Part shown: in pieces, positions 1 to 10,961 of the stretch
Layout: every line of letters starts with the position of its first letter
Position numbering within the stretch: the stretch's first letter is position 1
DNA from: Phialophora verrucosa
Taxonomy: Eukaryota > Ascomycota > Eurotiomycetes > Chaetothyriales > Herpotrichiellaceae
NCBI GenBank assembly: GCA_002099365.1
Contig: MSED01000013.1
Coordinates: 1,674,001 to 1,738,000 of the forward strand
Length of the DNA: 64,000 bases
Direction of reading: 5' to 3'
Translations under genes and position numbers: made by a program
The notes under the pieces: model-generated
Seen by the model: only the letters and a program-made list of their open reading frames with translations
What the model was told of the DNA's origin: nothing
Databases searched by the model: none

Positions 1-744
1 CATGCGAGACCTCCCCCGAGAGTAGCAATCAGCCATGATGCGATGCAGGCAAAGACGATGACAGCCGTGTTATGATACCAATCTGGAAGCCTCAGTGACA
101 CGGCCATGTATTCGTGAAGCATGTATACGCACCACCGAAGAATTTCTCATCCAGCTTGCCCTCGAGGGCAGTCTGGTGGTCTAATAAGTTACGCTCGTCC
201 ATATCTTCTTCCGTCTCACCAGAGCCGAAGCGCGGAGCCCACCCGACCTTGTGCCACTGCTCTTCTTCCTCCGGGGGGACTCCATTGGCCGCGCCAGGCT
301 CCGGTGTAGGGGCGTTTGCTTTCGCGGCAACAGCTGCGGGCTCGGGCGGAGGTAGATCGTACTGGTCAGGCTTTCCGTCGTCCTGTCGCAGGGTCTCGGT
401 CAGCGGTGGAGATATGAGCAGGAGTTAAAATAATAGTATTACTCACAATGTCAGTAGCTATGCCGACACCTTTTGGTGGACGACCGGTAGCATTCTGCCG
501 CTATGGCGCTGTCAGTGGTGTATGGTTTAACCGCTATTTCTCCAAATCTCACCGATCTGGCTTGCGCGGCCTTTTCTTGAGGCGAGGCATCGGGATCAAA
601 CTGCAGGGCAGCGGACCCAGCCTTCTTGCTCTCGTCTAAAATCACTCGTGCCGCATCGTCGCCGGTCACGGAGCTGTCGGGGTTCTGGGCAGCCTCGACG
701 GCGCCTTGAGACTTGAGTTCGTTCTTCTCCCTCTCAGAGCTCAT
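1..744 (-). CDS. Tricalbin (extended synaptotagmin), N-terminal part, cut by window edge
   Basis: Tricalbins are ER-anchored tethers that bridge ER and plasma membrane and move lipids through an SMP domain. Only the N-terminal part lies here. Hand-built exons are 744-553, 500-447 and 382 to the window edge. The joins restore the run GVGIATDI-DDGKPDQYD, which fits the start of fungal tricalbins. A Pro/Ala linker follows, then KVGWAPRFG and a hydrophobic anchor starting WYHNTAVIVFACIASWL near the edge. The SMP and C2 domains would lie outside the window. The second exon could start 6 bases further in (acceptor GGCAG instead of CATAG). The start at 744 is the only ATG that opens this frame. Identity rests on family recall of the linker and anchor; exon ends are inferred. 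Confidence 0.82.
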
Positions 745-1868
745 AGTGATTGGGTGTGGAGACGGTCAACCGACCCTGGTCCGAGCTGGTTTAACGTGTA
801 CTGCGCATGTGGAAGAAGGGAAAACCGAATAAAAAAGGAGGAAGAATACGGCCGGGGACGAACGAGCTGTCAGTCACTTGTGCGACTCCTGCTCTTTTAC
901 AGCCACACGAGGTGAAATAGATTGGACGCGAAGAGATGAGCTCCGTGAGGAGAGTTGCTGCGGTCGATGGCTTCTTGTTTGGCTGGCGACTGGTGACGAG
1001 AGATGACAGATGCGGAGAGCTCCAGGTCAGTTGCAGGGGTTTCAGCTTGTTAGGCGCTGCTTAGCCTGGGACACGGCTCATTAGGCTCGCTGGAGCCCAT
1101 CAACTAGCGCCGCAACCAGCCCCCCTCGCACCTCGAGTTCTTGGAACACGCCGGCTTCGCCTGCCACGCCCGCCCAGCAGCCGAAGTGACAGGCATCAAG
1201 CAAGCTGATGTTGAAAGTTTGCGCCGACAATGCGTCGCTTTCATTCGCTGAATCTCACGATCGATCTTCCCCTCCCGCTACCGAGGACACTACGAGTACG
1301 CCATTCGGCAAGAGATAATGCACGCCGTCTTGGTTGCTCAATTTGTTACTTGTAAGGCCCATCCACTGTGAAGCCGGTTTTCCTTCTGCTACTCGGATGC
1401 GTACGCGTACACGGTCGCTGATGCCACGTGAAACAAAATTCTTCGTTTCCGCTTGAGGGCAGCTGGGCCTCACCGCAGAGGGGATGTCAAGGCTCGGGGA
1501 TCTCGTTATGTGCCAGACACTTGATAGATGTTCGTCCGCTCCACCTTCGGAGAGCTTCCCAATGTTCCCTCTACTCGTAGCGGATCAGGATCGCCGCTTA
1601 AACCACTTCAACTCATCCATCCCGCCCCCACCGCTCGGAAAAAATGCTTGTGTGACCCATAAGGTAAGTGTCGCTACAGCTCGAGGAACGCTCCCAACCA
1701 ACCGGCTACACCAGGGATATTGGTTCCACCTGACATTGCAATGTGCATTCGTTCAGGCCTATCGGAATGTATCTCGAGTGCTGACAGATCAAGCGTTGGC
1801 AGCCGCGATGAGATTTATGCAAAGCACCGACGTGCAGGCACTCAACTCATCATGAGATTTGTCCGTCC
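745..1868. other. Intergenic, tricalbin upstream region and YNG2 3' flank
   Basis: There are 1.1 kb without a supported gene. Both neighbours are on the minus strand, so this holds the tricalbin promoter and leader and the 3' end of the ING-family gene. The open frames at 1255-1473 (minus) and 1484-1855 (plus) have no family resemblance or splice logic. Confidence 0.6.
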
Positions 1869-3233
1869 CTACTTGATGCCAGTCTGCATTTTCCGCAGGA
1901 CTTTTTCGACAATCGCGGGCTTTTCTCTGCAGTTCGGACAATACCAGTCTTCATCCTCATCGGGCACTTTCTTCATGTTCAAGCATCCCGTATGGAACCA
2001 TTGGTAAGGACAATCCTCGTTCTCGCAAGCCACCATCTCACCGTAGCTGCGCTGGTGGCAGAAACAGTAAACCTTGTCGTCTTCTCCGTCGTCATCTTCC
2101 ATTTCTTCGTCCTCGCCCGCTTCACCATCAGCATCCTCGGCCACAGGTTGTTGCTGCTTCTTGTTGCCGCGTCCTCTTCTCGATTGTGAGGCATCAGTCT
2201 CTGAGGCGTCTGCTGATGAGAGGGCTGAGTCTGCATCTTCCGACGCTGCCGTGCCGCCGCGTCCCCCGCGCACTGACGGGGATTGGCCCTTCTTCCTCCC
2301 AACAGATAATCTTCCCTTATTTGATGCCTTTTGCTTGAGCTTGTTGACCTGCTGATGTGAGATGACTTTCTTAGGAAGGCCTGACTTCTTAGGAGGTGCC
2401 GCAGCCTGTTGAGCACCAGTAGTTCGAGGAATGCTGCCGGCACGACTTGTACCTGTGCCTGTGGGAGTTCCCGCCTTCGGAGTACCAGGCCCCAGCGATG
2501 ACTGACGTAGACCCGACGGCTGCGCAGGGAGATTTGCGCCGGCAAGAGGATTTCCAAGCTTCCGTCGCTTGTTCTCAGCACCAAGGGAATGTTCACGCTC
2601 TCGTTGACGTTGTTGCTGTACTGCCGAAGCGGGTGTCGCAGGGGCCGAACTCCGTTGCGGAGGGGCGGTCACGGTAGTAATCTGTGGCAACGTTCTTGGT
2701 TGCGCCTGCTGCTGAGTGGTAGCCGCCAATTGCGCGTTAGCCCTATGTGCATTTGCGTTGAGAGCACTGACAGACGCATTTTGCAGAGGGATGTTGGTGG
2801 GTAACTCGAGAAAAGGCTTTTGCGCTTCGGCCTTGCGATTGAACACACTCGGTAGAGGCGGCCCATCCTGCAGCTGGCCATCGTTTTGCAGCTCTCTGAT
2901 TTTGACGTCCAGTTTCTTGACCTGGCGTTCGAGGAGCATGCACGCCTTTTCACTCAACGCGATTTTCTGGTCTTGGAGCGCCAAGCAGAGATCGTAGTTC
3001 TTCTTCACCAGATCGGCATATTCATTCTCCTTTGGATGAGGTGCCAGCACTCCATTGGTCTTGAGGTGCTTCTGGATGTTGGAATCTTTTTGATTGACAA
3101 CGGATAAATGTTTCTGAAGGTCTTTGTCCTTGGCCTGGATTTCCTCCATCATGTGAGTGATCTCAGCCGGCAAGTTGGCTGCATCATGAATAAATTGCTC
3201 CAACACAGACGCGCAGTCTTCATTTGATGCCAT
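1869..3233 (-). CDS. YNG2: ING-family PHD-finger protein, Yng2-type NuA4 subunit
   Basis: This is a 454-residue single-exon protein. The N-terminus is the helical ING domain (about residues 1-120, two long heptad helices). A low-complexity Ala/Gln/Ser linker with basic patches follows. The C-terminal PHD finger (about 390-440) reads CFCHQRSYGEMVACENEDC and continues with the His and final Cys pairs of the C4HC3 pattern (FHTGC, WYCPNC). ING PHD fingers read trimethylated H3K4, and Yng2 anchors the Piccolo core of the NuA4 acetyltransferase in yeast. The frame is open further upstream, but the first real ATG is at 3233 (MASNEDC). Divergently transcribed from a Hos2-type deacetylase 630 bases away. 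A Pho23-type ING in the Rpd3L complex is the main alternative; the N-terminus favours Yng2. Confidence 0.85.
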   Translation of the reverse strand: MASNEDCASVLEQFIHDAANLPAEITHMMEEIQAKDKDLQKHLSVVNQKDSNIQKHLKTNGVLAPHPKENEYADLVKKNYDLCLALQDQKIALSEKACMLLERQVKKLDVKIRELQNDGQLQDGPPLPSVFNRKAEAQKPFLELPTNIPLQNASVSALNANAHRANAQLAATTQQQAQPRTLPQITTVTAPPQRSSAPATPASAVQQQRQREREHSLGAENKRRKLGNPLAGANLPAQPSGLRQSSLGPGTPKAGTPTGTGTSRAGSIPRTTGAQQAAAPPKKSGLPKKVISHQQVNKLKQKASNKGRLSVGRKKGQSPSVRGGRGGTAASEDADSALSSADASETDASQSRRGRGNKKQQQPVAEDADGEAGEDEEMEDDDGEDDKVYCFCHQRSYGEMVACENEDCPYQWFHTGCLNMKKVPDEDEDWYCPNCREKPAIVEKVLRKMQTGIK

Positions 3234-3863
3234 CGTGGTGAATGTAAGAAAAAAAGACAGAGACGAGCGAGCGAGTCCCAACCTAGAGTAACACGGCTGT
3301 TCAACTTTGGTTTGTCTCGCTTATTGCGTGCTCCTCGTCACCGCCACGACAGCAAAGAATCGAGAAGCCGATTGTTGGCCGTGTAGAGAAACAACTGGCC
3401 TTACTCCGGAAAGGTGTTGATGATAGACGCGGCCATTATTGCAAAACTGATGAATTAAAGGTGAAAGATGCAAGAGGAAGGCAATGAAAGCACGGAGCCT
3501 TGATTGTCACTTAACCTCTTTCAGCTTAGTGGATTGATGGGTGGCTGCTTTTACGCCACATACGCCACACACGCCACACTCCGTTGAATGTAGCCACATT
3601 TTTGCGTCAATGAAGACCTTCTCTTCATCGTGAGAATTTGATTGCAAGGCATCATCAGTTATATTTTACACGACGCTAATCATCTCACCTTATTCTATAA
3701 GCGAGTTTAAGTAAATGCGCAGCTCCATCTTACCCTGAAGCCACTGGCCATCAGCTGCAAGCCCTACCGAGAGAAAGAACAAGGCACGGGATGTCATCAG
3801 GGCGGCATCATCGCGCGCTCCATCATCGACTCGAATGACCATCTGTTTCGCTATAATATAAAG
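3234..3863. promoter_or_regulatory. Shared divergent promoter region YNG2 / HOS2
   Basis: This 630-base head-to-head spacer separates the start codons of an acetyltransferase-complex subunit and a deacetylase. It contains a 9-base tandem repeat (3552-3578) and AT-rich stretches (3650-3710). An AT-rich TATAATATAA tract touches the deacetylase start codon, too close to act as a TATA box for a normal leader. Confidence 0.5.
3552..3578 (+). repeat. Three tandem 9-mers in the divergent promoter
   Basis: Two copies of TACGCCACA are followed by CACGCCACA, back to back and roughly midway between the two start codons. This could be a repeated binding site; no factor is assigned. Confidence 0.6.
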
Positions 3864-5417
3864 ATGGCCATCGTGCAGGAATATCAGGACTCGCCGCTTA
3901 TCAATCCCAATCCAACATTTACTCTCTCCACCGGCATCCAGCGTGAGGTTGAACAGGAAGGCGTCGCCCGTCCGAAAGGCTACACAGTATCATGGCATTA
4001 CAACCCCAGTGTGGAAAACCACCACTTCGGACAAACTCACCCTATGAAACCATGGCGTCTCACCCTGACAAAGTCCTTGGTCCTGTCGTATGGCATGCAC
4101 CACGCAATGGACAGCTACGTCTCTCGCGCCGCCACGAAAGAAGAACTCGCGGAATTCCATAAGGACGAATACGTCGACTTCCTCTCCGTGGCCACGCCGC
4201 AAAACATTTACGAGATGTACCCTGAACTCGCCACCGGTACGTTAGGCTACTCGTCTCACATCTTCGGTGTCGGCGACGACTGTCCCATCTTCGACGGCTT
4301 GTTTGCATTCTGCTCCACCTACACCGGCGCCTCCATCGACGCGGCTCGAAAACTGTGCGCCAAACAAACCGACATTGCGATAAATTGGAGCGGCGGTCTC
4401 CACCACGCGAAAAAGGCAGAGGCGTCGGGCTTCTGCTACGTCAACGACATCGTGCTTGCGATCCTGCAATTACTGAGATATCATCCCCGGGTTCTTTACA
4501 TCGACATCGATGTCCACCACGGCGACGGCGTAGAACAAGCCTTTTGGTCTACCGACCGAGTCATGTGCGTCTCGTTCCACAAGTATGACAAGGAAGTTTT
4601 CTTTCCCGGCACTGGCCCGCTCGAATCAACTGGTCCAATCCACCCGGACAACCCCGGAAGGAACTACACGATCAACGTCCCCTTGAACGACGGCATCGAC
4701 GACGAATCCTACGACTACCTCTTCCGCAATGTTGTCGATCCTGCAATCAAGATCTTTCGCCCAACAGCCATCGTATTACAATGTGGCGCCGATAGTCTCG
4801 GGCACGACCGGCTCGGTTGCTTCAATTTGAACATCCGCGGCCACGGCGCATGCGTATCGTTCGTAAAGTCATATGGCATCCCTCTGCTCGTGGTCGGCGG
4901 AGGAGGTTATACGCCGCGCAATGTCGCCCGCGCGTGGGCGCACGAGACTTCCATCCTCATCGGCGCAGACCGCACTTTAGACCCAGCACTACCAGAACAT
5001 ATGCCGCACCGCGACGCCTTCAGAAAAGAAGGCTTCACGCTCTACCCCAACCTGGGCGGCTGGCGGAGAGAAAACCTCAACACGCGCGCCGACATTGAGA
5101 AGATCATACGGCATGTCAGGGAGCAGCTAGCGGCGATTAGAGGCGCGCCGAGCGTGCAAATGAACTATATCCCCCCGGACATTGCGGGCTGGAGGGACGA
5201 CGTCGAGGAGGAGCTGAAGGCCAGGAGGCTGGAGAGGGAAGAGAAAGGCGAGGAGAGGGACGGAGCTGGCGGATTATTAGCGAAGCTCAGTAGGAGGAGA
5301 GAGCTTGAGCGAAGAGATGGATTTGGGGGGAATGGCGCGTTGGCCAGCGGTGCTGCGAGTTTGAAGCTCGCGGCAGGCGACGGCAGCAGGGTGTCGACTA
5401 GTGAGGATAAAATGTGA
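3864..5417 (+). CDS. HOS2: Class I histone deacetylase, Hos2 type
   Basis: This is a 517-residue single-exon zinc-dependent lysine deacetylase. The opening GYTVSWHYNPSVENHHFG and HPMKPWRLTLTKSLVLSYGM match the Hos2/HDAC3 branch (Aspergillus HosA) rather than Rpd3, which has a DVGNYAYG-type start. Catalytic features are present: His180-His181 in GGLHHAKK, zinc ligands Asp216 and His218 in DIDVHHGDG, Asp310 in CGADSLGHDRLG, and Tyr349 in VGGGGYTPRN. The deacetylase fold ends near residue 420; the rest is a charged tail rich in Glu/Arg. In yeast Hos2 acts in the Set3 complex on coding regions of active genes. ATG at 3864 is the first in frame. Confidence 0.93.
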   Translation: MAIVQEYQDSPLINPNPTFTLSTGIQREVEQEGVARPKGYTVSWHYNPSVENHHFGQTHPMKPWRLTLTKSLVLSYGMHHAMDSYVSRAATKEELAEFHKDEYVDFLSVATPQNIYEMYPELATGTLGYSSHIFGVGDDCPIFDGLFAFCSTYTGASIDAARKLCAKQTDIAINWSGGLHHAKKAEASGFCYVNDIVLAILQLLRYHPRVLYIDIDVHHGDGVEQAFWSTDRVMCVSFHKYDKEVFFPGTGPLESTGPIHPDNPGRNYTINVPLNDGIDDESYDYLFRNVVDPAIKIFRPTAIVLQCGADSLGHDRLGCFNLNIRGHGACVSFVKSYGIPLLVVGGGGYTPRNVARAWAHETSILIGADRTLDPALPEHMPHRDAFRKEGFTLYPNLGGWRRENLNTRADIEKIIRHVREQLAAIRGAPSVQMNYIPPDIAGWRDDVEEELKARRLEREEKGEERDGAGGLLAKLSRRRELERRDGFGGNGALASGAASLKLAAGDGSRVSTSEDKM

Positions 5418-7227
5418 TCAGAGTACTGTGTATGTGAAGCAACGGCGTTGGCAAAGAAGCAGAAGCAGAAGCAGAAGCCAGAGTGTTTTATTAGCAATTT
5501 TGACGACAGCTCCGGTAGTAGGTAGTACGCATGTGGAGCCTCCAACATCTAGAGTCGGACAAGGTTGCAGAGGGTATTACTGTAAGACTCCGTACATACG
5601 CAGCAAATGTTTCCCCCCCTCCTCCACCAGGCCAAAGTCCTGTCCTCGCACTCGGTACCGGCTGAGTGAACGATGCAGTACGAGTACACAGGGGTTCGAG
5701 GCCTTCGGTACCGACCGTCTGATGGCGTCCATCCCGTACTGTGTACAAGTCCTCGTACGGGGTAGGGGTACGAGTCCCACCTCGACAACAATAGGCAGTC
5801 TCATCCTTCGGCCTCCTAGTCCCTACGTACAGTGCTACTGTGTCCAGCCCTAGGGAACCCTATCCACGACCGTACTGTACATGTTCCCCCAAAGCATCCC
5901 CCGAATACAGACACTAGACAGGTCATAAAAGACCTACCTCCCTCCCACCACCCTCCGGCGAGATCCCGTTCCGATGGGTGAGTCCCCCCTCGCCTGCCAG
6001 GCGTGGTCGACTTCCCCCTTCTCTGCCCCTCGAGCTCTCCTGGATCTCGCCTCGCCGACATAGTACGTCGCGGGCTTTGCAAATCGTCCCTCCGTCCTAC
6101 ACATACATGAGTAGCCCAGCAAAAACCGCAAAAGTCTCAGATCTCACTTATGACCCCCGCCAACAAGGGCTGGGTTTGTGCCTTGAATCTCGACTCAGTT
6201 AAACAGTTACTCAGAGCGCCGAAGCCTGCAGAGTTCGATAAACAGGCAAACTACGTACGGTGTCAATGCATACATACCGACTTCGCAAGATCTCCACGCT
6301 CACAGAGGCAGCATTGTTCTACGCAATGAAGGACTTGGTCTTGCCTGAAAGCCGCCGTCGGCCTGAGACCAAGCATACTTACAATTTACTTTCGCAGAGC
6401 ATACCAATCAGTCAATGCCATGTGGCTGACTTTTGAGGCCACTTTTGTCACATAATAGAGGCACGGCAGGTTGCCTTGACTCGATGACCTGAGGTCTCAG
6501 TTCTTTTAACCCGAGAGAGTCGAGTTGGAACAGCATCAGGGGAGGGCGCTGGTGGTTACCATGAAGCATGGGCACTGGGAGAGAAGAGAAGTTGAACCCG
6601 AACGAACGCGCAAGTAAGGCTTGCAACCTTGATGAGACATGAGAGATTCAGTCAGATTGTCATTCGTGTGTTTGGTGTTTGATGTTGATGTCCCATATTC
6701 GTGTCTATATTGGGGTATCTACACATAGTCGTCATAGCATGAGTCGTCAACCTGCCAGCGTAGACAAGGTATAGTACCGTTAAACCAGTATTGCGCAACG
6801 CCACCAGATGATCGTTTCAATCGTTACGCTCATAGATCCGCCCTCAATAGCTCGTGAATTCGTCCATCATGGATGCGTCTGCGTCTGTGCGGTGCAAATC
6901 TGGCTCGCCGTCGAGAGGTCCCCGGGTTCCTCGCATGGTTGCACAGCATTGCCAACTGAAAAGCGACTTGTCTGGGATAGTCCTGGTGTTTTGTGTCTGA
7001 AACCACGCTCTTTTTTCGACGTGCAACCGTGCACCGTAGATCCGGGTAGGTCATGCCTGGCTTGGGAGGAGTTGTTGTGCACGGCGGGCCCGAGGCCATG
7101 CCCGAGAGGGCGAGGAACGAAGGACGTGGTCGATCAGGGTTTCCTTCCGATGACAATGACACTGCAGGAACGGTGAGCACTGTACTTCTCACCCGGAGAG
7201 GCTTGAATGACTAGAGGGTTAGACAGC
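5418..7227. other. Intergenic, GTAC-rich stretch
   Basis: There are 1.8 kb without a supported gene between the 3' end of HOS2 and the 3' end of the methyltransferase gene. The part 5640-5880 is dense in GTAC-containing words (AGTACGAGTAC, GGTACGAG, TACTGTAC, and CGGTACCG twice). Overlapping open frames on both strands at 6808-7192 look like shadows. Confidence 0.55.
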
Positions 7228-8352
7228 TTACAGTGGGAAATAGTAATGGTGTTTTCGGGAATTGATCTCCTGGAAGGCTCTGGTGCACCAGGCATTAACT
7301 TCCTCCGGCGTTTTCTATATCAACTGTCAGTGTTGGGCTGCGGAAGATAAGAATCGAAGTCGACTACTTACCCCTAGGAATCGGGTGCATATGTGCATGA
7401 GCCAGCCCTGTAAGCCGGTCTTGTAGAAGCGTTCGAAGAACCTCCCAAGGTCTTTGAGCTTTGGGTCGCTGGCCCACGGCCCCAATGGCAAATTAACCTT
7501 CTGCTCCTGCACATCCACGAAGCCAGCTTCCTCAATCAGATGTTTCATCTTGTAGGAAATCTTGAAATCCCTTCCACTAGCCCTCGCCATGTCTTCGGCA
7601 ATGTCGCTTAGCTTTCTGATCTCGGTATCTGGTGGCTCGTTCTCTTCATCAGTCGTTGCGTCAATCTCGATTTCATATTGTTCGATCCAGCCGCCAGACC
7701 TCATTTTCCTGGTCACAGTCAGTACATGTGGTGCTTGGTAGGAGAAGGTAAAAGTATGGACGATGGATCGCGGTGGCTTCTCTCACTCGACTCACTCAAA
7801 GCATTGTTGGTACACAGGTTTCCAGTCTTTCACGCCGACAAAGAGATTTCGGATGTGGATAAGGTCGAACAGCATGTCAGGACTGTCGAGGACCCATTCC
7901 TCCGTAACATCCTGTACGATGAACGAGCAGTTCGGCTCGACTGAGAGCTCATGGTAGATGGTGTCGAATCCTACCACCTGAGCATCGGGATATTTTTGGG
8001 CTATACCTTCGGCCCAGAAGCCCGACCCGGTCCCTACGTCTGCGATACAGCGTAGCCTTGATTCGTCGATGGGTGACAGGAAATATCTGTCGCCGAGAAG
8101 AAGCAAAACAAGCTCGTGAAGTGTGGCCTCGTTCTCCTTGGAGACTTCGTCGTACGGGAATGGATGACCCTCCCTATACTCGTGATAACGACGGCCATGT
8201 TCGACGCGAAAGTTGTGGATCGACGAGGCCTGGGAATACGCCGAGTTCGCGACATCTTCCTCTTCAAGCACCTCGAAGCCACCATACTCCGAATCAACCG
8301 GAATGCCACCTGGCAGATTGAGGTCCTCCATCTTCCGTTCACCACCAGTCAT
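7228..8352 (-). CDS. LaeA-like SAM-dependent methyltransferase (UMTA family)
   Basis: Three exons (8352-7796, 7708-7372, 7314-7228) give 326 residues. SAM-binding motif I is DVGTGSGFWAEGIA at about 105-118, followed by GFD. The later FDLIHIRNL and SGGWIEQYEIEIDATTDEE segments are characteristic of the fungal UMTA/LaeA-like family. The first intron has a clear TACTGAC branch site. The last intron must use the TATAG acceptor at 7316-7315, because the upstream CTGACAG acceptor would bring a stop within three codons. Family members include the secondary-metabolism regulator LaeA and many pathway methyltransferases; the substrate here is unknown. Start is the ATG at 8352; an in-frame ATG at 8331 (MEDLNL) is possible. 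No biosynthetic backbone gene lies nearby. Confidence 0.83.
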
Positions 8353-10961
8353 CACCAGATCGCATAGTACTAGGGAAGGAAAAATACGATGAGTTGCGGT
8401 TTAGTGTCCAAGGAAAAGAGTACGAAAGGTGACCAGTCGTCAGTAGGATAAACAAAATTGATTCTTTGGCCCCGTGATGAACAAAGCAAGGTATATCAAA
8501 TGGGTATAGCAAAGGGAAAAGGGAGGCAGCGAAGCATAGTGGGCGCGAAAACAGCCGGCTGGCCAACTGGCGCTCTTAAAGTAATCCTGAAACGAGGCAT
8601 TTCGGTACGAAAGTGGGGATGGGACGGATCACTGCTAAGTAAGATAGAATCATAGTAGGCAGACGAAGAGGGTCGTGGAGTTGTGGATTAGACCTTTGCG
8701 GTTGGGTTGTCATACCGACTAGCTGGAAAGCATATGGTTGAATGGATCTTCTCAATCTCGGACCAGCCCACTTGGCATTATCGCCGACAATGTGCGGCCG
8801 CGAACCGAGAACGGGGGCTGGATTACAGCAGCGCACGGGGTTGGGTAACAGTAGATGATAGCCGGCACGAGACCGTTCTTAACCAGGACTTGAAGAAAGG
8901 CTTTGATGAAGCAGGGATTAACGAAAGCGGGCGAAGGCGCCCGGAGGAGAAGCGCTGGGTGGAAGAGGCTCAGACCGGTTAAGCGACGACAGTTAAGTTG
9001 GTGGACTGACTCCAGGAGAGAGTCCCACGAGCGTGGAGAGTGAGTGGGAGAAAGAGGGGACGGGATTTGGTCGAGGAGCAGCAACGCAGCGTTGGTTGGT
9101 CTTCACACCTCGTTGAGGGCACGACTAAGTCAGGGAAACTCCGCAAGCCCACGGCTACAGTTGTTGCGGTGTCGTCAGAGTGAGGCAGCCGTGACGGGCA
9201 TACGAAACGTCAGTATGCAGGTGTCAAACTTTCCGAGACTTCAAGCCTGCCATTGTCTCGGTCCGTCGAATCACAAGGGCGTCCAGTCTGTCGGCGTCAA
9301 TGCTGTGAAGGCGCAGTCCTCACCCTGTCTCCTTGTCAGTGGGCATTTGCGACGAGCTCGATGCATGAGGATTGTACCGGCGATCGACGCCCCTCCCTCG
9401 TTGAAAGCACCGTACTTGCAGCTCCTTATGCGGTGCGAGGGGTCAGAACTCGAGCGGATATTGTGTTTTCCAGAAGGGCTTCCAGGGTTCCCAACAACCT
9501 GGCTCTTGGGTTCCCTGATCAGCGAACCCAGAACACCGGCTCGTGTTCGGCATCCACGAACTCCGCGGCTAAGCCTAAGGCGTGCTGGGCGTGCGACGGC
9601 CCCCTACGTCCCCTCTGCTAGGCAGCTTTGGTCCTATCTAAGAAGCAATCGAGAAGGACGCCCGACACTTATTGGTACCAAGAGTAGGAGCCCATCGGGC
9701 GAGCCCATTATTCGCTTCAGAGCCCACCGGCCCGGCATTCTGGTACCAGCCTAACGGGACCGGGATAGGAGTCATCCACCCGCCAACCGTTTTCCCACTC
9801 CGTCCCTGTCACCGGGCGCTCGCGCCATTGTCTTTGCACGAGCGGTTGCGCAACGGCATGGGTTGATGGAACAGAACCCAGATTCAGCCATGCATCCGTT
9901 GCGAGGGAACTGAAGATCGATTCACCTCAGGAGCTCTGGGCTCTGATCATTGATTTATCCTCTGCAAGTTAGGTTAGGATTTCCCCTTCTTCTGCAGATC
10001 CTGAGGCACTGGGGTCCCTCGGGTTTCTGCCGTGTAACATCGGTAAAACTACTGTAGAACTGATCACTTTGTTTGGTCAATACACCAAGGTGTTCATCTG
10101 TGTAGCCTAGCCACGACTGTGCCTGCGCGCTATGAGGACATTGGATTCTTACTGGTCGCTCCCAGGCCCTCGACGATTCGGCTAGCACGAGTCACTCACG
10201 AGCGCGTTCCGAGTTCTCGAGAGAGGACCAAGGACGATCGGCTCATGTTATACTACTCATGAGTGCCCCGGCGGGAGCAACGGTGGTCCGAAAGTGAAAG
10301 GTCAAATCCCTCTTAAGGGCCTCCGGGAAACCTAGGAACTACTCGCACGCTACGACTCAGAATCTCGGTTAGATTCCACAACATTGTGCGGATCTACCTT
10401 TCGCGCTCGTCTGGTCACCAAGACCGGTGGACCTGTCGCAGACCAATTTGATCATACAGTGACTCCTTTCCTCAGGCCAGATTGATGGCAACCCGGCCTA
10501 TAATCACTTAGCACCTGCAGGACAGCAACAAGTCGCAAACCCTGGTGGACCTAACACACCTTTCTCATGCTTTTACAATCTGCAAGAAGCTGAAAGTTGA
10601 TCCCTAGCCTCCAGAAGCCGGCCTATCGCTACTTGACACATTTCCCACTGACTGAGCTGACAGCTCAATTACCCACAAGCTGCATCACCTGCCAGCCAGC
10701 TTCCCGGCGGGCCATCCAAGCTCATCGATGAGATGACCAAGTTTTAAGTCTGAATCCTGCAAACTTTTTACGCAAATCAAAGCCAGCCAGGGCCAGATAC
10801 CCTTCCCGACACGGTTCTGGCGAACCCTCGCAGAAAGCAAAACACCCGCTATAAACTCCACCCAGGGAGATCCTCTCGCATTTAAGCTGCCTAGCTCGGC
10901 GGTAGTTGGGTTCAGGAAGCAAGTTGTTTTATTGACGTAGGTCCAATGCTCCCTGACGGTC
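8353..10961. other. Large gene-free interval
   Basis: There are 2.6 kb with ordinary base composition and no recognisable protein, tRNA or transposon. The longest open frame (9044-9754, plus) has no ATG at its start and an Arg/Ser/Pro-rich translation typical of chance. It may contain long leaders, a non-coding RNA or a fully decayed gene. Confidence 0.5.

Noticed and set aside
5165..5548. 127-codon minus-strand frame over the 3' end of HOS2
   Set aside because: It is a shadow of the purine-rich tail of the deacetylase coding sequence.
5651..5713. tRNA-like stretch with a GGTTCGAGGCC B-box match
   Set aside because: The A-box-like word is too close, the length is short of a tRNA, and the apparent stem is only the palindrome CGGTACCG occurring twice. 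No cloverleaf can be drawn.
9044..9754. 236-codon open frame on the plus strand
   Set aside because: It begins without ATG, has Arg/Ser/Pro-rich random composition, and no motif or splice pattern.
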